In this document: piece after piece, positions 55,527 through 64,000 of the stretch
Position numbering within the stretch: position 1 is the first letter of the stretch
Layout of the letters: every line of letters begins with the position of its first letter
From: DASYGT01 sp035999365
GTDB lineage: Bacteria; Actinomycetota; Actinomycetes; Mycobacteriales; Jatrophihabitantaceae
DNA: 64,000 bases
Reading direction: 5' to 3'
Assembly (NCBI GenBank): GCA_035999365.1
Contig: DASYGT010000019.1
Coordinates: 84,340-148,339, forward strand
The notes under the pieces: model-generated
Databases searched by the model: none
Seen by the model: the letters and a program-made list of their open reading frames with translations, nothing else
What the model was told of the DNA's origin: nothing
Made by a program: the position numbers and the translations under genes

Positions 55527-56036
55527 TCAGCGCGTCACGCGAGTGATCACGATCGTCGGCGGCACGCGAAGGCTCTGACCGACGACGCAATAGCGTTCCG
55601 TTGCCGTAGCGAGGCGAGCCAGTTGCGTCTCGTCGGCGTCACAGTCCAGTTCGACGGTGACGAGTATGTCTTGCACGCCGACCGGCACGTCGCGCTCGAT
55701 GCCCAGCGTGCCACGCGCGTCGAACATCGCTTCGGCGCGCAACGACGCGGAGCGCGGATTCAGCTGCATCGCCGTCGCCACACTGCGCAGCGTCACCCCC
55801 ACGCAGCCCAGCAGCGCCTGCAGCAGCATGTCCCCCGAGCAGGCATCGGCTCCGTCGCCGCCGGTCGCCGGGTGCAGTCCGGCGCGAATCGGTGCCGCCC
55901 ACGTGTCGACGGTGCAGGACACACCGGGGTCGCGGAAGTCGGCGCGCGCGGTAAGAGCGGTGCGAGCACTCGACGCCTCCGTGCGGTAGCGCGCCTTCAG
56001 TGGAGCCTGTACCTCGCGCAACCTCATCGCGTCCAT
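55527..56036 (-). CDS. OsmC/Ohr family protein
   Basis: The 169-residue product has the OsmC pattern with the two active cysteines in LLGCVGVTLRSVA and ERYCVVGQSL, and the GGDGADACSGDMLLQALLG run before the first. OsmC/Ohr proteins reduce organic hydroperoxides, sometimes via lipoyl groups. It lies 14 bp downstream of the aldR-like gene, in the same direction, and the linkage is unexplained. Confidence 0.88.
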   Translation of the reverse strand: MDAMRLREVQAPLKARYRTEASSARTALTARADFRDPGVSCTVDTWAAPIRAGLHPATGGDGADACSGDMLLQALLGCVGVTLRSVATAMQLNPRSASLRAEAMFDARGTLGIERDVPVGVQDILVTVELDCDADETQLARLATATERYCVVGQSLRVPPTIVITRVTR

Positions 56037-56050
56037 GGCATCTCCGTCCG

Positions 56051-56563
56051 TCAGTGCAGCAGGCCGGCGCGAACATGGTCGAAGATCAGGTTCGTCTCGG
56101 TCAGCGCCACGTCCGGGTTGCCGCTGAGATTAACGACGACGAAGTCGCGCAGGTTGTCGGTGCCCGTCGCGGCGATGTGCACCAGGAAGTCGTCGGTGCC
56201 GCCGAGGAAGAACACGTTCAGCACCTCGGGAAGTCGAGCGACCTTCGCCACGAACTCGGTCATGTGGCCGCGGGCGTGCGCCTGCAACCGGACGGCGATC
56301 ATCGCCTGGATCGGCCGACCGAGGGCCGCGGGGTCGATGTCGGCGTAGTAGCCGCGAATGACTCCGCTCTCGCGCATCGCACGCACCCGTCCCAGGCATG
56401 TGGAGGGTGCGATGCCCACCGCATCGGCGAGCGCGTTGTTCGGCATCCGCGCGTCGCGGGCGAGGTGGGCCAGGATGCGCCGGTCGATTCCGTCGAGAGA
56501 CCCCCGAACATCGTTCGGTGCAGGTCGACTGGACCCTGGCCTGGTCGAATTTCTCGCTGCCAT
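56051..56563 (-). CDS. aldR: Lrp/AsnC regulator, probable AldR
   Basis: The 170-residue product has the Lrp HTH (GIDRRILAHLARDARMPNNALADAVGIAPSTCLGRVRAM) and a RAM domain (LPEVLNVFFLGGTDDFLVHIAATGTDNL). It is divergent from ald by 113 bp, the same arrangement as mycobacterial aldR/ald, where AldR represses or activates ald depending on alanine. The ATG at 56563 was taken over an upstream ATG at 56584. The role is inferred from synteny. Confidence 0.88.
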   Translation of the reverse strand: MAARNSTRPGSSRPAPNDVRGSLDGIDRRILAHLARDARMPNNALADAVGIAPSTCLGRVRAMRESGVIRGYYADIDPAALGRPIQAMIAVRLQAHARGHMTEFVAKVARLPEVLNVFFLGGTDDFLVHIAATGTDNLRDFVVVNLSGNPDVALTETNLIFDHVRAGLLH

Positions 56564-56676
56564 GAACGCACAATACAGAATCATCGTCAGGTATCTGGCG
56601 CAGGAACAGCGCTTCCTTCATCATTCCCGGCAGGGGCGCAGCGTCGCGCCTGACCAACCCCGGAAGGTAACTCGGC

Positions 56677-57792
56677 ATGAAGATCGGCATTCCTCGCGAG
56701 ATCAAGAACCATGAATACCGCGTAGCGATCACCCCGTCCGGAGTACACGAGCTGGTCCGCAATGGACACGAGGTCTTCATCGAGCGGGACGCCGGGGTGG
56801 GGTCCGCCATCCCGGACGAGGATTTCCTCGCCGCCGGCGCGCAGATCCTCGACACCGCGGACGAGGTGTGGGGAATCGGCGAGCTCGTGCTCAAGGTCAA
56901 GGAGCCGATCGCCGAGGAATACCACCGCATGCGCAAGGACCAGGTGCTGTTCACCTACCTGCACCTGGCTGCAGACAAGGCTTGTACCGACGCACTCCTT
57001 GCGGCAGGCACAACCGGCATCGCCTACGAGACGGTGCAGTTGCGCGACGGATCCCTTCCCCTGCTGGCGCCGATGTCCGAGGTGGCCGGACGGCTGGCGC
57101 CCCAGGTCGGCTCGTATCACCTCATGCGGCAGGGCGGCGGTCGCGGCACGCTCATGGGTGGCGTCCCTGGTGTGTACGCGGCGAAGGTGGTCGTGATCGG
57201 AGCAGGGGTGTCGGGGCAGAACGCTGCGGCGATCGCCCTGGGCATGCAGGCCGAGGTGCTGCTGCTCGACAAGAACGTCGCCCGCTTGCGGCAGATGGAC
57301 GCGATCTACCAGGGCCACTGTCAGACCATCGCGTCCAATGCCTACGAGGTGGAGCGTGCAGTGCTCGACGCCGATCTCGTGATCGGGGCAGTGCTGGTAC
57401 CCGGCGCAAAGGCGCCGACGATCATCAGCAACGACCTCGTCTCCCGGATGAAGTCCGGCTCGGTGCTCGTCGACATCTCGATCGACCAGGGTGGCTGCTT
57501 CGAGGACTCGCGTCCGACTACGCATGCCGAGCCCACTTACCGAGTGCACGACTCGGTGTTCTACTGCGTCGCGAATATGCCGGGCGCCGTACCGCACACC
57601 TCGACGTATGCCCTCACCAACGTCACGCTTCCCTACGCCGTCGAACTGGCGAACCTCGGCTGGCGCGACGCGCTGCGCGCTGACCCGGCCCTCGCGCTCG
57701 GCCTGAACACGCACGAGGGGGCGCTCACCAACGGCCCCGTCGCCGACGCCCACGGTTACCACGCCGTGGCGTTGCAGGACGCGCTGAGCTGA
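56677..57792 (+). CDS. ald: Alanine dehydrogenase
   Basis: Ald interconverts alanine and pyruvate with NAD and helps nitrogen and redox adaptation. The 371-residue product has MKIGIPREIKNHEYRVA, catalytic K75 (VLKVKEP) and H96 (YLHLAAD), and the NAD-binding VVIGAGVSGQNAAAIALGM. It is preceded by the divergent aldR gene. The ATG is at the family start. Confidence 0.96.
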   Translation: MKIGIPREIKNHEYRVAITPSGVHELVRNGHEVFIERDAGVGSAIPDEDFLAAGAQILDTADEVWGIGELVLKVKEPIAEEYHRMRKDQVLFTYLHLAADKACTDALLAAGTTGIAYETVQLRDGSLPLLAPMSEVAGRLAPQVGSYHLMRQGGGRGTLMGGVPGVYAAKVVVIGAGVSGQNAAAIALGMQAEVLLLDKNVARLRQMDAIYQGHCQTIASNAYEVERAVLDADLVIGAVLVPGAKAPTIISNDLVSRMKSGSVLVDISIDQGGCFEDSRPTTHAEPTYRVHDSVFYCVANMPGAVPHTSTYALTNVTLPYAVELANLGWRDALRADPALALGLNTHEGALTNGPVADAHGYHAVALQDALS

Positions 57793-57830
57793 CCCCACCC
57801 GTACTCGACAGAACAGGACCAGGTCGTCCC

Positions 57831-59198
57831 GTGCTCGACTACCGCGACCTGTCGCTCTGGTTCGACCAGCTTCCCGAACCGATCCGTCCGCGTCCGGCCC
57901 TCGCCCGCGACGCCGAGACCGACGTGGCCATCGTCGGTGCCGGCTACACCGGTCTCTGGACGGCGTACTACCTGCACCGTGCCGATCCGGCACTGCGCAT
58001 CACCATCGTCGAGGCCGAGGTGGCGGGCTTCGGCGCCTCCGGCCGCAATGGCGGCTGGTGTTCGGCTTTGTTCCCGGTGAGCCTGCCGACCCTCGCCGCC
58101 GAAGTCGGGCGCGAGCGTGCCATTGCGCAATACGCAGCCATGCACGAGAGCGTGCCCGAGATCGCGGTGGTGACCGAGCGCGAAGGTATCGATGCCGACC
58201 TCGCCACCGGCGGCACGATCGTTCTCGCCCGATCGGCGCCGCAGCTCGAACGCGCCGGCGCCGAGGTCGAACAATCGGGCGCATATGGTTTCGAACTCGA
58301 GTTGCTCGACGCGCCGACAGCACGCGAGCGCCTCAACGCGACAGGTGTCCTCGGTGCGACCTTCACACCGCACTGCGCCGCCATTCAGCCCGCAAAGCTC
58401 GTACGGGGCCTCGCGGACGTCGTCGACGGGCAGGGCACGCGGCTCCACGAGAAGACCCGCGCAAGATCGATCGAGCCGCACGCGGTGCACATCGACGGCG
58501 GCACCCTGCGCGCAGAGGTCGTGGTGCGCGCGACCGAGGGGTACACCGCCCGCCTGGCCGGCCAGCGACGGTGCCTCGCACCGGTGTATTCACTGATCAT
58601 CGCCACCGAGCCGCTGCCGGAGTCGACCTGGGACCAGATCGGCCTGCGCCGCCGCGAGACGTTCAGCGATTTCCGGCACCTGATCGTCTACGGACAGCGC
58701 ACGGCCGACAACCGGCTCGTCTTCGGCGGCCGCGGTGCGCCGTACCACTTCGGGTCGCGGATCAAGCCGGCATACGACCGCGTCCCGCACGTCTTCGCCG
58801 CGCTGCAGCACACGCTCGTGCAGATGTTCCCGGTGCTGCGAGGGGTCCCGGTGACACATCGCTGGGGCGGGCCGTTGGGGATCGCCCGCGACTGGCATGC
58901 GTCGGTCGGGCTGGATCGTGCTTCCGGAATGGCGTGGTCCGGTGGCTACGTCGGCGACGGTGTCTCGACCGCCAATCTCGCTGGGCGCACGCTCGCCGCG
59001 CTCATCACCGAGCAGCAGTCGGCGCTCACCGAATTGCCGTGGGTGGGGCATCGTTCGCGGCAGTGGGAGCCCGAGCCGCTGCGCTGGCTCGGAGCCAACG
59101 CCGGACTCCGGGCGATGACGTGGGCTGACAACGCCGAGACACGACGCGCGAAACCCTCGCGACTGGCGGCCGCAGTCACCGCAATGATGGGTCGATGA
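57831..59198 (+). CDS. FAD-dependent amine oxidoreductase (PuuB/DAO-like)
   Basis: The 455-residue product has the FAD motif VAIVGAGYTGLWTAYYLHR at residues 31-49, GASGRNGGWCS and the C-terminal SGYVGDGVSTANLAGRTLA motif of DAO-family oxidases. It resembles gamma-glutamylputrescine oxidase and related amine oxidases. The GTG start is 38 bp after ald, so it may be in the same unit. Substrate is inferred. Confidence 0.85.
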   Translation: MLDYRDLSLWFDQLPEPIRPRPALARDAETDVAIVGAGYTGLWTAYYLHRADPALRITIVEAEVAGFGASGRNGGWCSALFPVSLPTLAAEVGRERAIAQYAAMHESVPEIAVVTEREGIDADLATGGTIVLARSAPQLERAGAEVEQSGAYGFELELLDAPTARERLNATGVLGATFTPHCAAIQPAKLVRGLADVVDGQGTRLHEKTRARSIEPHAVHIDGGTLRAEVVVRATEGYTARLAGQRRCLAPVYSLIIATEPLPESTWDQIGLRRRETFSDFRHLIVYGQRTADNRLVFGGRGAPYHFGSRIKPAYDRVPHVFAALQHTLVQMFPVLRGVPVTHRWGGPLGIARDWHASVGLDRASGMAWSGGYVGDGVSTANLAGRTLAALITEQQSALTELPWVGHRSRQWEPEPLRWLGANAGLRAMTWADNAETRRAKPSRLAAAVTAMMGR

Positions 59199-59854
59199 GT
59201 ACAGGTCGAACGGCTATCACCCGCTTGCGCGAGAAGCGGCGCGACGACCGCGCCACGCTGGATTCTTTGCTCGACTCAGTGCACGTCGGGCACTTCGGCC
59301 TCGTCGGTACCGACGGAGAGCCTCGCGTGTTCCCGACGGCCGTCGTGCGCGACGGCGACATGGTGCTCGCACACGGTTCGACCGGGTCACCGTGGCTGCA
59401 GCAGCTCGCGGCCGGAGCGCCGACCTGCCTCACCGTCACCGCGTTCGACGGCCTCGTCGTCGCCCGCTCGGCATTCGAGTCATCGATCCACTACCGCAGT
59501 GCGACGCTGTTCGGTCGGTGCGCGACGCTTCAGGGCGCCGCCAAGGGCGCGGCACTGGATATCGTCACCGAGGCCCTCCTGCCTGGGCGGATGCGTGAAA
59601 TTCGCCGCCCCACAGAGCGCGAACTCGCGGCGACGATGGTGCTGTCGCTGCCGATCCTGGAATGGTCGTTGAAGGTCTCATCCGGCTGGCCGGACGACCC
59701 GGATGACGACATCGCCGGTGATGCCTGGGCGGGCGTGGTGCCGCGCCGCACCGGCTACGCGGACGCCGTTCCCGCGCCGGACCTGCGACTCGGCGTGCCC
59801 GTGCCGCCGTCGGTCGTGGCGCTGGGAACGTTGGACGGATCGGCGACGCCGTAG
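59195..59854 (+). CDS. Pyridoxamine 5'-phosphate oxidase family protein
   Basis: The 219-residue split-barrel protein (HVGHFGLVGTDGEPRVFPTAVVRDGD, then YRSATLFGRC, and SSGWPDDPDDDIAGDAWAGVVPRRTGY at the end) is of the PPOX/FMN-binding class but not a clear pdxH. It overlaps the FAD oxidase stop by ATGA. Its last 100 bp overlap the 3' end of the convergent tetR gene, out of phase. Function unknown; flavin or F420 binding is possible. Confidence 0.85.
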   Translation: MSTGRTAITRLREKRRDDRATLDSLLDSVHVGHFGLVGTDGEPRVFPTAVVRDGDMVLAHGSTGSPWLQQLAAGAPTCLTVTAFDGLVVARSAFESSIHYRSATLFGRCATLQGAAKGAALDIVTEALLPGRMREIRRPTERELAATMVLSLPILEWSLKVSSGWPDDPDDDIAGDAWAGVVPRRTGYADAVPAPDLRLGVPVPPSVVALGTLDGSATP

Positions 59855-60513
59855 CGCAGGCCGTCCATCAGCAGGTCGACGAGCCTCGCGGTGCGATCGG
59901 ACCAACCGGGTGCGTCCGAGGCCATGCAGATTCCGCTCATCGCACGCAGCAGGTCCTCGGCCTCGACGTCGGCGCGGATCGTGCGGGCGGCGACCGCAGC
60001 ATCGACGAGCGCCCCGAGAGCGACCCGGATGCGGGCGTGGCTGTAGGCGAACAACTCCGAGTCCGCGCCCAACACGGCCTTGAGCGCCATCGCCATACCT
60101 CGCTTCTTGGCGACGTACTCGACGAACCGGCGCATCCAGGTCGCCAGCGCGACATCAGTCGGGTTGGCTGCGCGTAGCTCGTCGACGCCGTCGCAGAGCA
60201 GATCGAGCTCGCGGCGATAGACGGCCTCGATCAGGGCGTCTCGCGTCGGAAAGTGCCGGTACAGCGTGCCGATGCCGACGTTCGCGCGCCGGGCGATCTC
60301 GTCAAGCGGTGCATCGACGCCCTTCTCGGCGAACACCGCGGCCGTGGTGACGAGCAACGCATCGCGATTGCGTCGGGCGTCCGCGCGCAGCGGCCGCCCG
60401 GCGACGTCGGCATCCGCCGCGGATTCGTCGGAAGCGTCGGAAGCGTCGGAAGCGTCGGAGCCAAGCGGGACGACAGCGTCGAGGCGAGCCCCGCGCTCAG
60501 CCGTGCGTGCCAT
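59755..60513 (-). CDS. TetR family transcriptional regulator
   Basis: The 252-residue product has an extended N-terminus with DASDASDASDES, encoded by three to four tandem copies of a 9-bp unit (60427-60462), then the TetR HTH (LLVTTAAVFAEKGVDAPLDEIARRANVGIGTLYRHFPTRDALIEAVY). The C-terminal ligand domain ends with a tail that overlaps the convergent PPOX gene by 100 bp. It diverges from the MFS exporter and probably represses it through the dyad at 60546-60564. Confidence 0.9.
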   Translation of the reverse strand: MARTAERGARLDAVVPLGSDASDASDASDESAADADVAGRPLRADARRNRDALLVTTAAVFAEKGVDAPLDEIARRANVGIGTLYRHFPTRDALIEAVYRRELDLLCDGVDELRAANPTDVALATWMRRFVEYVAKKRGMAMALKAVLGADSELFAYSHARIRVALGALVDAAVAARTIRADVEAEDLLRAMSGICMASDAPGWSDRTARLVDLLMDGLRYGVADPSNVPSATTDGGTGTPSRRSGAGTASA

Positions 60514-60539
60514 GCCGTCTCCTCGACGCGAATAATGAC

Positions 60540-60569
60540 TTGCGAAGCGGAGGGAGCCTCCGCTACTGT
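60540..60569 (+). promoter_or_regulatory. MFS exporter promoter with TetR operator in its spacer
   Basis: TTGCGA (60540-60545), an 18-bp spacer and TACTGT (60564-60569) form a promoter-like pair. The spacer coincides with AGCGGAGG, 3 bp, CCTCCGCT (60546-60564), a perfect 8-bp inverted repeat of the type TetR dimers bind. The predicted start leaves a leader of about 45 nt before the GTG at 60621. A related CCGGAGG lies at 60572-60578. Confidence 0.75.
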
Positions 60570-60620
60570 TACCGGAGGGCCCATCCGCTTAATCGATACT
60601 ACTCCCAAGAGGAGTTCTCC

Positions 60621-62147
60621 GTGTCCATTCAGACACCAACACCATCGGCACAGGTCGCCACCGCGGCCCGGCGCCGGTTGTTCCCACACGGTCACCCCGG
60701 CCTCGTGCTCACGGTGATCCTCACCTGCCAGCTGATGGTCGTGCTCGACGCGACGATCGTGAACATCGCACTCGCCGACATCAAGCACGACCTGCACTTC
60801 TCCGCGGCCGGCCTCTCCTGGGTGGTCAACGCGTACACGCTCACCTTCGGTGGGCTCCTCCTGCTCGGTGCACGTGCCGGCGACATCCTCGGCCGGCGCC
60901 GGACCTTCCTGGCCGGGATCACCCTGTTCACCGTCGCCTCTCTCGTCGGCGGCTTCGCGCAGTCGTCCGGTGAGCTGCTGGCGGCGCGCGCCGTGCAGGG
61001 CATCGGCGGCGCGCTCGCGTCGCCGTCGGCGCTTGCCCTGCTGATGACGATGTTCCCCCAGGGACGTGAGCGCACTCGTGCGATCGGCCTGTACACCGCG
61101 GTATCGATCGGTGGCAGCGCTGTCGGCCTGATCGCGGGCGGCATGCTGTCGCAGTGGGCCTCCTGGCGTTGGGTGCTCTTCGTCAACGTCCCCATCGGGA
61201 TCGTCCTGGTCGCACTGGCCCGCCTGGTACTGCCCGAGACGCCGCGTCAGCACGGCCGCTTCGATCTTGCCGGCGCGCTGACCTCCACCCTCGGGATGGC
61301 GGCACTGGTCTACGGGTTCGTGCACGCGGCCACAAATGGCTGGTCGGACGCCGGCACGATCGCCTCGTTCGCCGGCGGCCTGGTGCTGCTGGCAGCGTTC
61401 GTGGTCACCGAGATGCGAGCCGAGTCGCCGATCACGCCGCTGCGGCTGTTCGCAGACCGGAACCGCAGCAGCTCCTACGTCGCCCGCCTGCTGCTCGTCG
61501 CCGGAATGATGGGGATGTTCTTCTTCCTCACGCAGTTCCTGCGCGGTGTGCTGCACTACAGCGACCTGAAGACCGGCTTCGCCTTCGTTCCGCTCACCGC
61601 GATCGTGTTCACGGCCTCACAGCTCAGTGCCCGAGTGCTCGTCGACCGCTTCGGCCCCCACCGGCTGATGATCGGCGGGATCACCTTCTCGACGCTCGGC
61701 ATGCTCTGGCTCACTCAGCTGTCGTCGACCAGCGGCTACCTGTCCCTTGTCGGGCCACTGCTGGTGTTCGGCTTGGGCAACGGCCTGGCCTTCGTGCCGC
61801 TCACGACGACGTCCCTGGACAACGTCGACCCCGCCGACGCAGGTGCGGCATCCGGCCTCATCAACGTCATGCAGCAGGTCGGTGGATCGCTCGGCCTCGC
61901 CGTACTCGTGACGATCTTCGGCACCGCGAGCAAGCACGCGGCGGCACACGCCCGGGCCGGTGAGAGCGCCTCAGACCTCGCTCGGCATGCCTTCGTGGTC
62001 GGTGCCGACCGGTCGTTCTGGGCAGCGACGATCTTCCTCGTCGGCACGCTGCTGCTCGTCACCTTCGCGATCCGGCCGGAGCGTCCGGGCGCAAGCCTCG
62101 ACGACGAGCTTGAGAGCCTCGAACGACGGGTGCTCGTCGAAGCCTGA
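60621..62147 (+). CDS. MFS drug exporter, DHA2 family
   Basis: The 508-residue product has about 14 helices, VVLDATIVNIALADIK in helix 1, LLLGARAGDILGRRRTFLAG as motif A and AARAVQGIGGALASPSALA as motif C. It is probably an efflux pump induced by the compound sensed by the adjacent TetR protein. The GTG start at 60621 has AAGAGGAG at 60607-60614. It ends just before a strong hairpin. Confidence 0.92.
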   Translation: MSIQTPTPSAQVATAARRRLFPHGHPGLVLTVILTCQLMVVLDATIVNIALADIKHDLHFSAAGLSWVVNAYTLTFGGLLLLGARAGDILGRRRTFLAGITLFTVASLVGGFAQSSGELLAARAVQGIGGALASPSALALLMTMFPQGRERTRAIGLYTAVSIGGSAVGLIAGGMLSQWASWRWVLFVNVPIGIVLVALARLVLPETPRQHGRFDLAGALTSTLGMAALVYGFVHAATNGWSDAGTIASFAGGLVLLAAFVVTEMRAESPITPLRLFADRNRSSSYVARLLLVAGMMGMFFFLTQFLRGVLHYSDLKTGFAFVPLTAIVFTASQLSARVLVDRFGPHRLMIGGITFSTLGMLWLTQLSSTSGYLSLVGPLLVFGLGNGLAFVPLTTTSLDNVDPADAGAASGLINVMQQVGGSLGLAVLVTIFGTASKHAAAHARAGESASDLARHAFVVGADRSFWAATIFLVGTLLLVTFAIRPERPGASLDDELESLERRVLVEA

Positions 62148-62159
62148 CGTGCTGACCGG

Positions 62160-62203
62160 ACCAGGGTGGACCGTTGTTCCGTCGAGTGACGGTGCACCCT
62201 GGT
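62160..62203. terminator. Bidirectional terminator between MFS and FUSC genes
   Basis: ACCAGGGTG (62160-62168) pairs with CACCCTGGT (62195-62203); after one mismatched G:G, ACCGT (62170-62174) pairs with ACGGT (62189-62193) around a 14-nt loop. The 14-bp stem lies between two converging 3' ends. Confidence 0.75.
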
Positions 62204-62209
62204 CGAGTT

Positions 62210-64000
62210 TCAGCTCATCGGTCGACGACGACTGCCTCTGGATCGCGCAGCCGCCGGCTCTACCCCCGCTAGGTGGCGGCGCACCTCCTCGACGAGGGTG
62301 TCGAGGCTGTTGGCGATGCGATCGGTGGCCTCGATGACGGCCGCAGCGATATCGGCCCCGCCGACAGACCCTGGACCGTCGCTCAGATGAGTGGCGAGAT
62401 CCTGCTGCTCGTCGCGCAGTCTGCGCTCCGGCGCAGGGGCCTGACCTGTACGCAATGCCTGCTCGCAGCCTTGCAGGACTTCGGCCGCACGCGTCAGGAA
62501 CTCCGTCAAGAGCCTGCTGCCCGCGGCCGCGCGCAGCCCCGGACGAAGCCCCTCGATCGTCAACATGGCGTGGATGAACCGGTGCGAGTGAGCCAGGACG
62601 CTCTCACCGAGCTCGACCTCGCGGCGGGCGGGCACCGGCTCGGCTCGGGCCCGATCCACCGAAGCCTGCGCATTCGTGCGCGCGCGGCGCGACATCGTGC
62701 GGCCACGCTGCAGCCGCTCGGGGTCGAGTGCCAGATCGGCGATCGTCAGCGTGTACTCGCGGTATGACGCGAGCAGTTCCGCCAGTCGCGTCGTCACCAG
62801 GCCGCGCTCCCACACCGGCCACGCAAGCACGGCGCCCAGCGCCAGGACGCCCCCGGCGAGGGTGGCCACGCCGCGTGCCAGGACCGTGTGATGCGGCGAC
62901 ACACCGGCAAGCGACAGCAGTATGACCACCAACGCCGACAGGCAGACCGCACCGATACCGATATTGCCCGGCCCGGCCAGCCGCATCCCGAAGAAGAACA
63001 AGGCGACGAGAAAGATCGAATACCACTCGCCACCGGGGATCCAGTGCACAAGTGCAGTCGCGGCGAGCAGCCCGACAACGGTCCCGAGCACGCGGAGCAC
63101 CGACCGCTGATACGTCGAGGCGAAGTCCGGCCGAAGGACCACGACCACCGTCAGCGGAACCCAGTACCCCCGGTCGATATGGGCCAGCCGAACTGCGAGG
63201 TCAGAGCCGGCGACCAGCACACCAAGCCGGATAGCGTGACGCAACACCGTCGAATCGACGCTCATGTTCGCGCGCACGACTGCGACGGGATCGCGCAATC
63301 GTCGAACACCGTAGACGTCCGTCTCGCCACCGTGCGATCCCTCGGTCGCCCCCGTCGCGGCTGTCTCGACGGCCGCATGGAGCTGACCGCGCAGGCCGCG
63401 CAATCGGACCGCCGCCGCGCGTCGGGTCGCTGCCGACGCCCCGCTGATCTCCCCCGGTTCCAGTCGCTCGAGGGCTTGCGCAATCTCGGCGCGCACAGGT
63501 TCGGTGACCGACGCATCGACCGGTCGCGCCTCTGTGAGCGCTGCCGCAATCTCTTCGAGCGCGCGCGCACATCCACCGAGCGCGGAGTGCAACGCGACAG
63601 AAAGCTCGCGCTCCTGACTCAGCTGGCGGACGTACCCGCCGAGCACGATCAGCTCGCGACGGATCCGCTCCCCCTCGTCGAGTAGAACGCGATAGGCCTC
63701 CACGCTCGGGCCGTGATCGTGCCCGAGCCCGGAGAGCGTGGCTCGCACCGCCGCAAGTTGCTCACCCAGAGGAGGACCGGCATCGTCCGTGGCGGGACCG
63801 CGAGCAAGGCCGGCGAGCGCGCGGTAGAGCCCGGACAGGGCCATCCGCTCCGGCCGGTGCCGCCCCAACGGCCATCCCGCGAGGGCCAGGATGATCTGAC
63901 CCGCTCCCCCGGCGAGAACCAGCAGACCGACGTGCAAGGCCACGCCGGGACGTTGCGCCTGATGTCCGATGATGATGGCCGCTGCAGTTGCCGCGACCCC
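62210..64000 (-). CDS. FUSC family membrane protein (5' end beyond window)
   Basis: At least 596 residues are encoded; the frame stays open to the right edge, so the N-terminus is missing. It has a N-terminal hydrophobic block, a long helical cytoplasmic region, then a second membrane block (GYWVPLTVVVVLRPDFASTYQRSVLRVLGTVVG and following helices), the FUSC_2 pattern of fusaric-acid-resistance/aromatic acid exporters, and a helical C-terminus rich in Arg. It is convergent with the MFS exporter. The natural start is outside the window. Confidence 0.88.
   Translation of the reverse strand, partial: GVAATAAAIIIGHQAQRPGVALHVGLLVLAGGAGQIILALAGWPLGRHRPERMALSGLYRALAGLARGPATDDAGPPLGEQLAAVRATLSGLGHDHGPSVEAYRVLLDEGERIRRELIVLGGYVRQLSQERELSVALHSALGGCARALEEIAAALTEARPVDASVTEPVRAEIAQALERLEPGEISGASAATRRAAAVRLRGLRGQLHAAVETAATGATEGSHGGETDVYGVRRLRDPVAVVRANMSVDSTVLRHAIRLGVLVAGSDLAVRLAHIDRGYWVPLTVVVVLRPDFASTYQRSVLRVLGTVVGLLAATALVHWIPGGEWYSIFLVALFFFGMRLAGPGNIGIGAVCLSALVVILLSLAGVSPHHTVLARGVATLAGGVLALGAVLAWPVWERGLVTTRLAELLASYREYTLTIADLALDPERLQRGRTMSRRARTNAQASVDRARAEPVPARREVELGESVLAHSHRFIHAMLTIEGLRPGLRAAAGSRLLTEFLTRAAEVLQGCEQALRTGQAPAPERRLRDEQQDLATHLSDGPGSVGGADIAAAVIEATDRIANSLDTLVEEVRRHLAGVEPAAARSRGSRRRPMS

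Overview
The window is a high-GC actinobacterial chromosome segment. Many starts are GTG or TTG, genes are packed with ATGA/GTGA stop-start overlaps, and the gene content matches conserved actinobacterial blocks: thyX and dapB, an M16 peptidase near pnp-rpsO-ribF-truB, rbfA-infB-ylxR-nusA-rimP, ispG-rip1-dxr, and a divergent aldR/ald pair. The same groups occur in Mycobacterium tuberculosis, and eis, a soluble DesA-type desaturase, a DUF2631 protein and a DUF4081-GNAT protein also fit a mycobacteria-related or Frankia-like lineage. I cannot name the genus. I saw no insertion sequence, prophage or CRISPR array. Both edges cut genes: thyX on the left and a FUSC-family membrane protein on the right.

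Region by region: 1-8.4 kb holds thyX, an RHH regulator/DUF4097 pair with a striking operator, an AlkX-like DNA glycosylase, DedA, an acetyltransferase, an NlpC/P60 hydrolase, dapB and an M16 peptidase. 8.4-14.3 kb holds two uncharacterised genes and a sulfate ABC transporter operon (binding protein-cysT-cysW-cysA) that runs into an overlapping Rrf2 regulator and a macrodomain gene. 14.3-16.4 kb holds an MFS exporter and an ArsR-SRPBCC pair with what looks like a leaderless promoter. 16.4-28.3 kb is the translation and RNA block, all on the minus strand, with riboflavin kinase and a MATE transporter inserted. 28.3-37 kb holds a ferritin-like pair, eis, a GNAT-HAD pair, and the isoprenoid/S2P block ispG-rip1-dxr followed by a lactate monooxygenase-like enzyme. 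37-46.4 kb holds a PepSY protein, a drug exporter, a DyP peroxidase, the 5-oxoprolinase operon pxpABC, a PiT phosphate transporter with its DUF47 partner, purU and bcp. 46.4-49.5 kb holds an unusual tRNA gene, an MBL-Rieske fusion protein and an acyl-ACP desaturase. 49.6-59.9 kb is an amino-acid/amine catabolic region with a saccharopine-dehydrogenase-like enzyme, APC permease, Lrp regulator, class III aminotransferase, aldR/ald and a PuuB-like amine oxidase. 59.8-64 kb holds a TetR/MFS exporter pair and the FUSC protein.

The most unusual item is the tRNA at 46445-46517. It is a perfect class I cloverleaf with a short 5-nt variable loop, but its anticodon is UAG, which normally belongs to long-armed class II tRNA-Leu. 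Also notable are several clear cis-elements (RHH operator, ArsR leaderless promoter, TetR operator inside a promoter spacer, palindromic terminators spanning stop codons, a palindrome across the ylxR start) and two out-of-phase gene overlaps of about 100 bp or more (cysA/rrf2 and the PPOX protein/tetR).
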